A DNA stretch of 64,000 bases from an uncultured Alphaproteobacteria bacterium. GTDB lineage: Bacteria; Pseudomonadota; Alphaproteobacteria; Caulobacterales; Caulobacteraceae. Both the position numbers and the translations under genes were made by a program. Location: the NCBI GenBank assembly GCA_903909375.1, contig CAIVVM010000034.1:162791-226790 (forward strand). The letters run 5' to 3'. A model generated the notes under the pieces. It searched no databases. It was not told the DNA's origin and saw only the letters and a list, made by a program, of their open reading frames with translations. Positions 28,756 to 37,909 of the stretch are shown here, in pieces (the stretch's first letter is position 1; every line of letters starts with the position of its first letter).

Positions 28756-28947
28756 GGCTCCGAGGCGGTTTGTCGCGCCGGACCTCTTGGTGCTTGAACG
28801 GCGGGCAAAACCATCCACATGAATAAGCACAAGGGCCGGCCCCTTTGGGCGGACGGGTCGTCCGACTCAAGCGCATCGTTTGAGTGACCACGGCCCGCAG
28901 AGGTCAGGCTCGGCATCCCGCGGGTCGGCCAGGAGTTCGAGAGCGTA

Positions 28948-31344
28948 ATGTCTGACGTCAAAATTCTTCCGATCCTGCCGTTGCGGGACATCGTTGTGTT
29001 CCCGCATCAGCCGGTTCCGCTGTTTGTCGGTCGTGAGAAGTCCGTGCGCGCGCTGGAAGAAGCCATGCGCGTGGAGGGCAAGCAGATCCTGCTGGTGACC
29101 CAGAAGGACAAGGACGAGGACGATCCCTCGCCGAACGCCATCTATGACGTGGGCGTGGTCGCCACGATCCTGCAGTTGCTGAAACTGCCCGACGGTACGG
29201 TCAAGGTGCTGGTCGAGGGCAAGGCCCGCGCGGGTGTCACCCGGTTCACGTCGTCCGGCGAGTTCTACGAAGCCGAGATCGCCATGGTTCAGGAGGACGG
29301 TGTCGGGTCGCCCGAGGCTGAGGCGCTGAGCCGCGCGGTCATCGAGCAGTTCGAAAACTATGTGAAGCTGAACAAGAAGGTCCCGCCCGAGGCGTTGGCC
29401 GCGATCCCGCAGATCGACAACCCCAGCGAACTGGCCGACCGCATCGCGGGGCACCTCTCGGTCAAGATCGCCGAGAAGCAACAACTGCTGGAAGTCTTCA
29501 ATGTCGTGAAGCGGCTGGAGAAGGTCTACGCCCTGATGGAGGGTGAGATTTCGGTCATGCAGACCGAGAAGAAGATCCGCAACCGCGTGAAGCGGCAGAT
29601 GGAGAAGACCCAGCGCGAGTATTATCTCAATGAGCAGATGAAGGCGATCCAGCGCGAGCTGGGTGAGCCGGACGACACGCGCGACGAGCTGATGGAGCTC
29701 GAGAAGCGCATCAAGAAGACCAAGCTGTCCAAGGAAGCCAAGACCAAGGCCGAGAGCGAGCTGAAGAAGCTGCGCAACATGAGCCCGATGTCGGCGGAAT
29801 CGACCGTGGTCCGGAACTATCTGGACTGGCTGCTGTCGATCCCGTGGGGCAAGGCCAAGCAGAAGCCCATCGACCTGCAGAAGGCCGAGGACACCCTCAA
29901 CGACGATCACTATGGCCTTGAGAAGGTCAAGGAGCGGATCCTCGAGTACCTGGCGGTCCAGAGCCGCACCGGATCACTGAAAGGCCCGATCCTGTGCCTG
30001 GTCGGACCTCCGGGCGTCGGCAAAACGTCACTCGGCCGCTCCATCGCCCAGGCGACAGGGCGTGAGTTCGTGCGGGTGTCGCTGGGCGGCGTGCGCGATG
30101 AGGCTGAAATCCGTGGTCATCGCCGCACATACATCGGTTCCATGCCCGGCAAGATCATCCAGTCGATGAAGAAGGCCAAGTCGACCAACGCCTTCTTCCT
30201 GCTGGATGAGATCGACAAGATGGGCTCCGACTATCGTGGTGACCCCTCGTCGGCGCTGCTGGAGGTGCTGGACCCGGCGCAGAACTCCACGTTCGGGGAC
30301 CATTATCTCGAGGTGGACTATGATCTGTCGCCGGTGATGTTCGTCACGACGGCCAACTCGCTCAACATGCCCCAGCCCCTGCTGGACCGCATGGAGATCA
30401 TCCGCATCCCCGGCTACACCGAGGACGAGAAGGTCGAGATCGCCAAGCGGCACATCCTGCCCAAGCTGACCAAGGACCACGGCCTGAAGCCGGAGGAGTT
30501 TGTCGTGCCGGAAGAGGCCATCCGTGGCCTGATCCGCTACTACACCCGTGAAGCCGGCGTACGGAGCCTTGAACGGGAGCTGGGCAATCTGGCGCGCAAG
30601 GTCGTGCGGGATCTGGGCCGCGAGACCCTGACCTCGATCACCATCGACGACGCGCGGCTGGCCAAATATGCCGGCGTGCAGAAGTATCGCTATGGCGAGA
30701 CGGACGCCGAGGACGCGGTGGGTATCATCACCGGCCTGGCCTGGACCGAGTTCGGCGGCGATATCCTCACGATCGAGGCGGTCAAGATGCCGGGCAAGGG
30801 TCGGATGTCCATCACGGGCAACCTGAAAGACGTGATGAAGGAGTCGATCTCGGCGGCGAACAGCTATGTCCGCAGCCGGGCCACGAAGTTCGGCCTTGAG
30901 CCGCCTTCCTTCGAGCGGACCGATGTCCATATCCACGTGCCGGATGGCGCTACCCCCAAGGACGGCCCGTCCGCCGGCGCGGCCATGGCCACAGCCATCG
31001 TCTCTGTGCTGACCGGAATTCCGATCCGGGCAGACATCGCCATGACCGGCGAAGTCACCCTGCGGGGCCGCGTCACGGCCATCGGCGGCCTGAAGGAGAA
31101 GCTGCTCGCGGCCCTGCGCTCCGGCGTGAAGACCGTGCTGATCCCGCAGGAAAACGAGAAAGACCTCGCCGACATCCCCGACAACGTGAAGTCGGCGTTG
31201 GAGATCATTCCGGTCAGCACCATGGACGAGGTCCTGGCCAAGGCCCTGGTGCGCCAGCCGGTGGCCATCGAGTGGACCGAGGTGTTGCCGGTGGCGTCGG
31301 TGGCTGACGATGGCGACACTGCCGAGGGTCTGCGGGCTCACTGA
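28948..31344 (+). CDS. lon: ATP-dependent protease La (Lon)
   Basis: 798 residues. N-terminal LON domain opens ILPILPLRDIVVFPHQPVPLFVGR; a coiled coil follows (KKIRNRVKRQMEKTQREYYL). The AAA+ module has Walker A GPPGVGKTSL and Walker B AFFLLDEIDKMG. The C-terminal S16 protease domain has PKDGPSAGAAM with the catalytic Ser and GLKEKLLAALRSG with the Lys. Degrades misfolded and regulatory proteins; in Caulobacter it degrades DnaA and CcrM. A terminator follows. Confidence 0.98.
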   Translation: MSDVKILPILPLRDIVVFPHQPVPLFVGREKSVRALEEAMRVEGKQILLVTQKDKDEDDPSPNAIYDVGVVATILQLLKLPDGTVKVLVEGKARAGVTRFTSSGEFYEAEIAMVQEDGVGSPEAEALSRAVIEQFENYVKLNKKVPPEALAAIPQIDNPSELADRIAGHLSVKIAEKQQLLEVFNVVKRLEKVYALMEGEISVMQTEKKIRNRVKRQMEKTQREYYLNEQMKAIQRELGEPDDTRDELMELEKRIKKTKLSKEAKTKAESELKKLRNMSPMSAESTVVRNYLDWLLSIPWGKAKQKPIDLQKAEDTLNDDHYGLEKVKERILEYLAVQSRTGSLKGPILCLVGPPGVGKTSLGRSIAQATGREFVRVSLGGVRDEAEIRGHRRTYIGSMPGKIIQSMKKAKSTNAFFLLDEIDKMGSDYRGDPSSALLEVLDPAQNSTFGDHYLEVDYDLSPVMFVTTANSLNMPQPLLDRMEIIRIPGYTEDEKVEIAKRHILPKLTKDHGLKPEEFVVPEEAIRGLIRYYTREAGVRSLERELGNLARKVVRDLGRETLTSITIDDARLAKYAGVQKYRYGETDAEDAVGIITGLAWTEFGGDILTIEAVKMPGKGRMSITGNLKDVMKESISAANSYVRSRATKFGLEPPSFERTDVHIHVPDGATPKDGPSAGAAMATAIVSVLTGIPIRADIAMTGEVTLRGRVTAIGGLKEKLLAALRSGVKTVLIPQENEKDLADIPDNVKSALEIIPVSTMDEVLAKALVRQPVAIEWTEVLPVASVADDGDTAEGLRAH

Positions 31345-31355
31345 GAAAGACCAGC

Positions 31356-31398
31356 GCTCACCGCCTGCCCTTGCGGGGACGGGCGGTGAGCCCCTTTT
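31356..31398 (+). terminator. Rho-independent terminator after lon
   Basis: Stem GCTCACCGCC (31356-31365) / GGCGGTGAGC (31382-31391), 10 bp perfect, with a further CCC/GGG pairing inside the loop, followed by CCCTTTT. It starts 12 bases after the lon stop. Confidence 0.85.
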
Positions 31399-31555
31399 GA
31401 ATCCAGTTATGTGACAAGTCCGCGCTACGGATGTTTTTCCCTGGATACGGCGTTTGACCTCGGCGCTCTGCCGGCCTTAACTCGACAAAGGCGTAGGGGG
31501 CGGGGGCCCAAGACCCTTAACGCCAGAAAAAAAGCTGGGCTGGGAGCAAACTCGC

Positions 31556-31831
31556 ATGACCAAGGCCGAACTCGTATCGGCGATGGCCGACAAAACTGGC
31601 CTGAACAAGGCTCAGGCCAAGGAAGCGCTGGACGCCTTCATCGCCTCGGTCTCGACATCCCTGAAGGCGGGCGACGAGGTCCGGTTGGTGGGCTTTGGAA
31701 GCTTTGTGCCTGTCAAGCGGGCCGCCGGGATCGCCAGAAACCCCAGAACCGGCGAGAAGGTGCGCCGACCGGCGTTGCAGACCTGCCGGTTTCGGGTCGG
31801 GGACTCTCTCAAGAACACGCTCAACAGCTGA
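31556..31831 (+). CDS. hupB: HU-family DNA-binding protein
   Basis: 91 residues. Typical HU: MTKAELVSAMADKTGLNKAQAKEAL, dimer core VSTSLKAGDEVRLVGFGSF, and the beta-arm AGIARNPRTGEKVRRPA with the Pro at the arm tip (RNPRTG). Nucleoid protein that bends DNA. The lon-hup adjacency is common in proteobacteria. The 160-bp region after the lon terminator contains its promoter; the upstream sequence has an A-run before GCTGGGAGCAAACTCGC. Confidence 0.95.
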   Translation: MTKAELVSAMADKTGLNKAQAKEALDAFIASVSTSLKAGDEVRLVGFGSFVPVKRAAGIARNPRTGEKVRRPALQTCRFRVGDSLKNTLNS

Positions 31832-31884
31832 GCAAGTTCCCACGCATTGCCTGTCGACCGGGGGGCGGCTAAGTACACGCCGCA

Positions 31885-31961
31885 AGGGCGGCTAGCTCAG
31901 CTGGTCAGAGCATCTCGTTTACACCGAGAGGGTCGGCGGTTCGAACCCGTCGCCGCCCACC
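31885..31961 (+). tRNA. tRNA-Val (anticodon UAC)
   Basis: 77 nucleotides including the encoded CCA. Acceptor stem GGGCGGC/GCCGCCC pairs perfectly, D-arm AGCTCAGCTGGTCAGAGC, anticodon stem-loop TCTCG-TTTACAC-CGAGA with anticodon TAC, T-arm GGCGG-TTCGAAC-CCGTC. It reads GUA and, by wobble, GUG/GUU valine codons. Confidence 0.97.
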
Positions 31962-32073
31962 ACGCGCACGCGAACACAGACAAGAGCGGCTCGGCCTCAT
32001 GTTGTATGTGGTCGCCGTTCGGCTCCTTCCGGAAACTGGAGCCTGGGCGCCTTTCGTGCCAGAAGCGCATCCT

Positions 32074-32985
32074 GTGTCTCACCTGATCGCTCACATCCAA
32101 CGTCTGGCTGTCCTGGCTCTGGCCGGGGCGCTCGGACCCATGACGGCCCAGGCGGCGCCGAAAACGGTAGACGACTATATGGCCCAGCCCCGGGTCGTCG
32201 CCGACCACCGTATTGCCTACGGAACGGACCCCGCGCAGGTGGTGGAGTTGTTTCTGCCAACCGGGCGAGGGCCGCATCCGGTTGTCATCCTTATCCATGG
32301 CGGCTGCTACCTCGCCAGGTATGAGGGGTTGCCACAGACAAGCGGCATCGCCGGTGATCTGGCGCGTCGAGGGTATGCGGTATGGAACGTCGAGTACCGT
32401 AAACTCGGGGAGACCGGCGCGGGCTATCCAGGGACATTCCTCGATGTCGCCGCCGCGGTGGATCGTATTCGTCAGGACGCGGCCCGGTTCGGATTGGACA
32501 CGCATCGGGTGTTGGCGCTGGGTCACTCGGCGGGCGGCCACCTGGCGCTATGGGCGGCGGCGCGCCATCGAATTCCCACCACCAGCCCACTCTGGCGAAG
32601 CGACCCGCTGCGGATTCGGTCGGTCGTCAGTCTGGGCGGAATCGGCGACCTTGAAGGGCAGGGCGGCATATTCGCAGGGGCCTGCGGGCCGGAGCCCATT
32701 CCGCGGATGATCGGCCTGGCGGATCGCGAGGCAGCATATGCCGACACCTCACCGGCAGCGCTGCTGCCCAGCGGTGCACGCGTGACCATGATCTCGGGCG
32801 ACCTGGATCATGTGATGCCGCCGCCGACCGGTCGGGCCTATGTGACGCGGTTTGTCGCGGCCGGCGATGTCGGCCAGGCCGTCGCGATCCCGGGCGCCAG
32901 CCACTTCGACGTTGTCATCCCGACAACCCCGGCCTGGAAGGTGGTGGCTGCCACTGTCGCGGCCGAATTCGCACGAATGCGCTGA
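32074..32985 (+). CDS. Exported alpha/beta hydrolase (esterase-like)
   Basis: 303 residues from GTG 32074, chosen because it puts a signal peptide (SHLIAHIQRLAVLALAGA...AQA) at the N-terminus; the frame extends back to 31999. Oxyanion motif VVILIHGGCY, nucleophile elbow LGHSAGGHLAL (Ser), acid ISGDLDHVMP (Asp) and His in PGASHFDVV. The HGG pattern is that of the hormone-sensitive lipase/carboxylesterase group. Periplasmic or secreted; substrate unknown. It is followed after 5 bp by an aldo/keto reductase. Confidence 0.8.
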   Translation: MSHLIAHIQRLAVLALAGALGPMTAQAAPKTVDDYMAQPRVVADHRIAYGTDPAQVVELFLPTGRGPHPVVILIHGGCYLARYEGLPQTSGIAGDLARRGYAVWNVEYRKLGETGAGYPGTFLDVAAAVDRIRQDAARFGLDTHRVLALGHSAGGHLALWAAARHRIPTTSPLWRSDPLRIRSVVSLGGIGDLEGQGGIFAGACGPEPIPRMIGLADREAAYADTSPAALLPSGARVTMISGDLDHVMPPPTGRAYVTRFVAAGDVGQAVAIPGASHFDVVIPTTPAWKVVAATVAAEFARMR

Positions 32986-32990
32986 ACGGC

Positions 32991-33914
32991 ATGCGTGCGC
33001 GAAAACTGGGTCAGACGGATCTGCGGGTCTCCGAACTGGGGCTAGGCTGCGCCAGCTGGTGGGGCAGGTCGACATTCGACGAAGCGACAGCAATTCGGGT
33101 CGTCCATGAGGCGCTGGATCTGGGGGTTACCCTCTTTGACACGGGGTCCAGCTATTCCGCTGGCGAGGCGGAGCCGCGTCTGGGGCGTGCGCTCAGTGGT
33201 CGCGATACGGCGGAACTGGTGATCGCGACCAAGGCCGGCACATATCACGCCGGTGGCGGACGGATAGCGCGCGATATGTCACCCGCCGCCGTCGTCGCCA
33301 GCGCCGAGCAAAGTCTGCGGCAACTGGGGCTGGAACAGTTGGGGCTGCTGCAATTGCACGGGCCTTCAATTCCCGAACTGGAAGCGCTGGCTGAGACCCT
33401 GATGACCTTGAAAGCGCGCGGCCTGACGCGGGCCGTGGGCCTCAACAGTTTCGACCCGGCGGTGATTGAGCACGCCCTGGGTCTCGCGGCCATCGACACT
33501 GTGATGATTGACTACAATGTACTTCGTCCGGGGCGTGAGCCTTTGATCGGCCGCGCCGTGGCGGCGGGAAAGGGGGTTTTGGCCGGCATGCCGCTGGCCA
33601 TGGCGAACACCCTGCCGCTGTTGAGCCGGATTCGAGCGCCGCGTGACATCTGGTATCTCGCACGAGCCATGGCCCACCATCGTCGCGACCTCGCGAACGG
33701 TCGCCACTTCCGGTTCCTGCATGAACGGCCCGACATGACCGGGCCACAGGCGGCCTTGACCTACGTGCTGGCCAATTCAGGCGTCAGCGCGGCGATCTTC
33801 GGGGCTACCCGCATCGAGCACCTGCGTGAGAATCTGGCCGCGACCGACCTCGTCATGAGCGACGAACTGATGCGGCGCATTCGAAGCGCCCAGGGCGCGC
33901 TGACCATGCCGTGA
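32991..33914 (+). CDS. Aldo/keto reductase
   Basis: 307 residues. Starts MRARKLGQTDLRVSELGLGC. The catalytic tetrad is visible: Asp and Tyr in LFDTGSSYSAGEAE, Lys in IATKAG and His in LLQLHGPS. NADPH-binding C-terminal part: GVSAAIFGATRIEHLREN. Reduces carbonyls; substrate unknown. It sits between the esterase and the Baeyer-Villiger monooxygenase, an ensemble that could degrade a ketone through ester and alcohol or aldehyde steps. Confidence 0.88.
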   Translation: MRARKLGQTDLRVSELGLGCASWWGRSTFDEATAIRVVHEALDLGVTLFDTGSSYSAGEAEPRLGRALSGRDTAELVIATKAGTYHAGGGRIARDMSPAAVVASAEQSLRQLGLEQLGLLQLHGPSIPELEALAETLMTLKARGLTRAVGLNSFDPAVIEHALGLAAIDTVMIDYNVLRPGREPLIGRAVAAGKGVLAGMPLAMANTLPLLSRIRAPRDIWYLARAMAHHRRDLANGRHFRFLHERPDMTGPQAALTYVLANSGVSAAIFGATRIEHLRENLAATDLVMSDELMRRIRSAQGALTMP

Positions 33915-33991
33915 CGGAACGCCTTTCGCTCGCGTGCTGGCGGGGGCATGATCCATCGAACCGAATAACGAAAGCAATGGGCAGGATGAGC

Positions 33992-35917
33992 ATGGTCGAA
34001 ATTCCGGCGGATCTGGAGACGGTTCTGAAGGACGCCCACCTGCCGGCGCTGATGACGGCGCTGGTGCACATGACGGGTGATCCTCAGTGGCTGCGTGAGG
34101 CCTGGAAGCCCACGTACAATCCGGCGATGCGAACGGACACCGGGATACCCGCCGAGACCCAGGCGGAAATCCGCAAGCAGGCCGCCATGGCGATCCGGAC
34201 CCACCTGGAGGGCAAGCCCCTGGCGCTGCCGAATCCGGACACGGATCTATTGCGTCGACAAATGAACTTCGTCGCGGGCGCCGAGATTCCCGAGACCTAT
34301 GTCGACTTCCTGCTCGACGAGCTGGCCCTGGCCGGCAAGAGCAGCAAGGACCCGCAGTTTGAACAGCCGAAGCTCCAGGCTGCTGCGCGGAAACTGAAGG
34401 TGCTGGTGATCGGCGCCGGAATGTCGGGGCTGCTGACCGGCATCCGCCTCACCCAGGCCGGTGTTCCGTTCGAGATCGTCGAGAAGAACGCCGATGTGGG
34501 CGGGACCTGGTTCGAGAACACCTACCCGGGCTGTCGGGTGGACAATTCGAACCACATGTACAGCTACTCCTTCGAGCCGAACCACGCCTGGCCGCAGCAT
34601 TTCTCGCCGCAGCCCGAATTGCTCAAATACTTCCGTGGGATCGCGGAGAAATATGATCTGCGGAAGTCGATCCGTTTCGGCACGCGCGTGGACACCCTTG
34701 CCTGGGACGAGGCGCGGGCCGTCTGGCGGGCTTTGCTGACAACCTCCACCGGCGCGACCGAGGTCATCGAGGCCAATGTCGTCGTCACCGCCGTGGGCCA
34801 GTTGAACCGTCCCCGCTTCCCGGACATCGAGGGTTTTGGCGACTTTGCAGGGCCAGCCTTCCACTCGGCGGAATGGCGCCACGACGTAGACCTCAAGGGC
34901 AAGCGGGTGGCCGTGATCGGAACGGGCGCCTCGGCCTACCAGTTCGTACCTGAGATCGCGCCCGAGGTGGCGAAGCTGACGGTGTTCCAGCGCACGCCGC
35001 CCTGGGGGATGCCCGTGCCCCACTATCACGACGACGTTCCGGACGGCATGAAGTGGGCTCTGGAACACGTGCCGTTCTTCGACAAATGGTATCGCTTCTG
35101 GCTGTTCTGGATGACCACCGAGGGCATGCTGCCGATGGTGAAGTCCGATCCGGCCTGGAATGGCTCGCCGGACGCGGTGAGCGCCGCGAACGCCATGATG
35201 CGCGAGATGGCCACAGCCTCATTGATGGCCCAGGTCGCGGATCGCCCGGACCTGGCCGCCAAGGTGATCCCGCACTACCCGATCGGCGGCAAGCGCTCGG
35301 TGCTGGACAATGGCGTCTGGCTGGCCGCGCTCAAGCGCGACAACGTGGATCTGGTCACGGACAAGGTGCTCCGCATTACGCCAAAGGGCGTGGTCACGGC
35401 CGACGGCGTGGAGCATGAGGTCGATGTGCTGATCTACGGCACGGGCTTCCAGGCCTCGAATTTCCTGTCGTTCCTGAAGATCAAGGGCCGGGGCGGCCGC
35501 GATCTGCACGAGACCTGGGGCGGTGACGCGCGCGCCTACCTCGGAATGACCAATCCGGGCTTCCCCAACCTCTTCACGATCTACGGCCCCAACACCAACA
35601 TCGTGGTCAATGGCTCGATCATCTTCTTTTCGGAGTGCGCCGTTCGCTACATCGTCGGCGCCCTGAAGCTACTGGCCGACACGGGCGCCCGCGCGATGGA
35701 GCCGAAGCAGGCGGTCTTCGACAGCTTCAACAAGGCGGTCGACGAAGCCAACGCCGGCTGGGCCTGGGGTTCGCCGAATGTATCCAGCTGGTACAAGAAC
35801 GAATTCGGCCGGGTCAGTCAGAACTGGCCCTATGGCCTGATCGACTACTGGCGGGCCACGCTGTCGCCCAAACCTGATGACTTCGTGCTGGAGAAGTCGC
35901 CCGAGCCGGTGGCGTAG
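33992..35917 (+). CDS. Flavin-containing Baeyer-Villiger-type monooxygenase (HAPMO-like)
   Basis: 641 residues from ATG 33992, which has AGG at good spacing; ATGs at 33977 and 33986 are alternatives. A ~125-residue helical N-terminal domain precedes the first Rossmann motif VIGAGMSGLLTGIRL (FAD). The second, NADPH-binding motif is VIGTGASAYQFVPEI. Between them is the BVMO fingerprint FAGPAFHSAEW (FxGxxxHxxxW), followed by Arg rather than the usual Pro/Asp. GGTWFENTYPGCRVD is also typical. The extra N-terminal domain and length match 4-hydroxyacetophenone monooxygenases, which turn aryl ketones into esters. Confidence 0.88.
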   Translation: MVEIPADLETVLKDAHLPALMTALVHMTGDPQWLREAWKPTYNPAMRTDTGIPAETQAEIRKQAAMAIRTHLEGKPLALPNPDTDLLRRQMNFVAGAEIPETYVDFLLDELALAGKSSKDPQFEQPKLQAAARKLKVLVIGAGMSGLLTGIRLTQAGVPFEIVEKNADVGGTWFENTYPGCRVDNSNHMYSYSFEPNHAWPQHFSPQPELLKYFRGIAEKYDLRKSIRFGTRVDTLAWDEARAVWRALLTTSTGATEVIEANVVVTAVGQLNRPRFPDIEGFGDFAGPAFHSAEWRHDVDLKGKRVAVIGTGASAYQFVPEIAPEVAKLTVFQRTPPWGMPVPHYHDDVPDGMKWALEHVPFFDKWYRFWLFWMTTEGMLPMVKSDPAWNGSPDAVSAANAMMREMATASLMAQVADRPDLAAKVIPHYPIGGKRSVLDNGVWLAALKRDNVDLVTDKVLRITPKGVVTADGVEHEVDVLIYGTGFQASNFLSFLKIKGRGGRDLHETWGGDARAYLGMTNPGFPNLFTIYGPNTNIVVNGSIIFFSECAVRYIVGALKLLADTGARAMEPKQAVFDSFNKAVDEANAGWAWGSPNVSSWYKNEFGRVSQNWPYGLIDYWRATLSPKPDDFVLEKSPEPVA

Positions 35918-35961
35918 CGCGGGTCAAGCCCAGAAGTCGCGAATAACCCACTGCCCGGACC

Positions 35962-36975
35962 CTACCCGGCGGTAAGGGCCAGCAGGGCGAACGACGCCAG
36001 CCAGTGTTCGCCCATATAGTCGCCGGACACATGGGGAAGGCTTGCCGAGAGGTGACGATTCGCGGCGGCATGCGCGACCTCCCGGCGAGGCTCGCCGATG
36101 GGCAGGGCGGCAGCGATCTCGCGCCAGCACCAGGCCCGCGACAGGTTCAGGCCATCGAGGTGCACGATCTTGCCATCGGTGCGGTCCGACACGGTGGCCG
36201 GCGAGAACAGGGTGGCGGGCCGCTGATCGGCCATGCCCGGCAAGTAGTCTGCCAACCAGGTCTGGAATTCGTCCGGGGGAAGCAGTCGCCGCAGGCATTC
36301 GGCCGTCATGAGGGTGGAGGAGAGAAACTCATCACCATTGGGTTCCCACGCCTGGGCGTCTCGATCCTCCAGGTACCAGGCCCGCGCCTTGTCGCGGAAC
36401 AGGGTCAGGAGTGCGGCGTCTCCGGTCGCCCGGGCATAGTCCGACGCCAGGGCCAGCGCAAAGGCGGTGGATGAATGGACGCCCGTCCTGACCGGATACG
36501 TCGCCTTGGGCAGGTACTCGCGGAATCGATCCGCGAACGCGTCGGCCAGGGGCCGGTGGGTCGCGGCCCAGGGGGCGTTGTGTGACAGCAGTTCCGCCTG
36601 GAGCTTGAGCAGCCATCCCCAGCCATAGGGCCGCTCAAATCCGCGCGCTGAGGGGAGCTTCAGATAGTCGACCTCCGCTTTCACCTTTCCGGGCGTGAAG
36701 GCGTCATCGAACAGTGCCCGGATCGCTGCAGCCTCCGGGATGTCCGGCTCCAGGCGTAGTACGCTGGCCAGCATCCAGTAGCCATGGACGCAGGAGTGCC
36801 AGTCGAAGCTGCCGAAATAGATGGGGTGCAGCTCGCGCGGGCCGCGCAGATCCTCTGGTCCGCTCAGGACGTGGTCCAGCTTGTTGGGATATTCACGCCC
36901 CACATGGCTCAGCGCGATGCGGGCGAACGACGAAGCCAGGTCGGGTGTCAGGCGTTCAGCGGAAGGCGAGGACAT
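35962..36975 (-). CDS. DUF2891-family protein
   Basis: 337 residues. Recognised by HPIYFGSFDWHSCVHGYWML, the DUF2891 signature, with RPYGWGWLLKLQAEL and HSSTAFALALASDYAR. The sequence looks like an alpha/alpha-barrel soluble protein without a signal peptide. Biochemical role unknown. It is the last gene of a DUF969-DUF979-DUF2891 operon; the start overlaps the DUF979 gene end by 20 bases. Confidence 0.82.
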   Translation of the reverse strand: MSSPSAERLTPDLASSFARIALSHVGREYPNKLDHVLSGPEDLRGPRELHPIYFGSFDWHSCVHGYWMLASVLRLEPDIPEAAAIRALFDDAFTPGKVKAEVDYLKLPSARGFERPYGWGWLLKLQAELLSHNAPWAATHRPLADAFADRFREYLPKATYPVRTGVHSSTAFALALASDYARATGDAALLTLFRDKARAWYLEDRDAQAWEPNGDEFLSSTLMTAECLRRLLPPDEFQTWLADYLPGMADQRPATLFSPATVSDRTDGKIVHLDGLNLSRAWCWREIAAALPIGEPRREVAHAAANRHLSASLPHVSGDYMGEHWLASFALLALTAG

Positions 36976-37909
36976 ACATCAGGCCTGTGTTGACGATGAG
37001 AAGCGAGAGCGCGGTCGGAATCTGGGCGTGGATGACGGCGTAGCGGTTAGGCAACTCCAGCAGGGCGGCCGGTACGAGATTGAAGTTGGCCGCCAGCGGG
37101 GTCATGAGGGTCCCGCAAAAGCCGGACAGCATGCCTATGGAGGCGACAATGGCCGGGTCGCCGTCGAACCGTCCGATCAGGATCGGCAGGGCCACCCCGG
37201 CGGTCATCACCGGGAAAGCCGCGAAGGCGTTGCCCATGATCATGGTGAACCCGGCCATGCCCAGGCAGTAGACCGCCACGGCTGTCAGGCGCGAGTCCAT
37301 GGGGATCCAGGCGGTGACCAGTTGCCCGATGGTTTCGCCCACCCCGGCCAGGGCGAACACGGCGCCGAGGGCCGCCAGCATCTGCGGCAGGAGCGCGGCC
37401 CAGCCCACCGTGTCCATCAGCCTGCGCCCTTCCTGCAGCGGGCTGATCAGGGGTTGCCGAAGCAGCATCAGGCCGACCGTCGTCGCCACCATGGCGGCCA
37501 GCGCCAGGGAGATCAACGTCGCCTGTTTGGGATCCAGCAGAGGGTGTCCGCCGAGTGACAGTGGCTTCAGGACCAACACACCGAAGATGACGACCAGCGG
37601 CAGGGCCAAGGCTGGAACAAAGAGTCTCGCGCCGAACCTTTCGGCCAGCGCCTTGCGCTCGATGGGCGAGGTGGTGGCCGGTTGGCCTTTGCCCAGCCAT
37701 CCGAACCCCGCGATCAGGGCCAGCGCCAGGACAAGGACGCCGTTACCCCGGTCTCCAAGCTGGTCTCCGGCCAGAAAGCTTGTGGCGACCAGGCCCCAGA
37801 AGGTGGCGTTTCCGATGCGTTTTGGATTTTGGCGATCCAGCGCGCTCAGCACCGCGAAGGCGCCAAACACGATCCCGGCCAGGACATAGACAACGGACAG
37901 ACCGATCAT
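36956..37909 (-). CDS. DUF979-family membrane subunit, predicted 5-oxoproline transporter
   Basis: 317 residues with about nine hydrophobic segments. Typical stretches are NATFWGLVATSFLAGDQLGDRGNGVLVL and MLSGFCGTLMTPLAANFNLVPAALLEL. The family is annotated with DUF969 as the two membrane subunits of a 5-oxoproline uptake system, often near pyrrolidone carboxylate peptidase; none is seen here. It overlaps the DUF969 stop by four bases, so the pair is translationally coupled. Confidence 0.85.
   Translation of the reverse strand: MIGLSVVYVLAGIVFGAFAVLSALDRQNPKRIGNATFWGLVATSFLAGDQLGDRGNGVLVLALALIAGFGWLGKGQPATTSPIERKALAERFGARLFVPALALPLVVIFGVLVLKPLSLGGHPLLDPKQATLISLALAAMVATTVGLMLLRQPLISPLQEGRRLMDTVGWAALLPQMLAALGAVFALAGVGETIGQLVTAWIPMDSRLTAVAVYCLGMAGFTMIMGNAFAAFPVMTAGVALPILIGRFDGDPAIVASIGMLSGFCGTLMTPLAANFNLVPAALLELPNRYAVIHAQIPTALSLLIVNTGLMYVLAFR

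Noticed and set aside
28793..28818. Sigma-32-like promoter upstream of lon (CTTGAA, then CCATCCAC)
   Set aside because: The -35 looks right but the -10 does not match CCCCAT and the spacing is only 12; not enough to call.
30028..31341. 437-codon antisense frame inside lon
   Set aside because: Fully covered by Lon; the product is His/Arg/Gly-rich without a domain.
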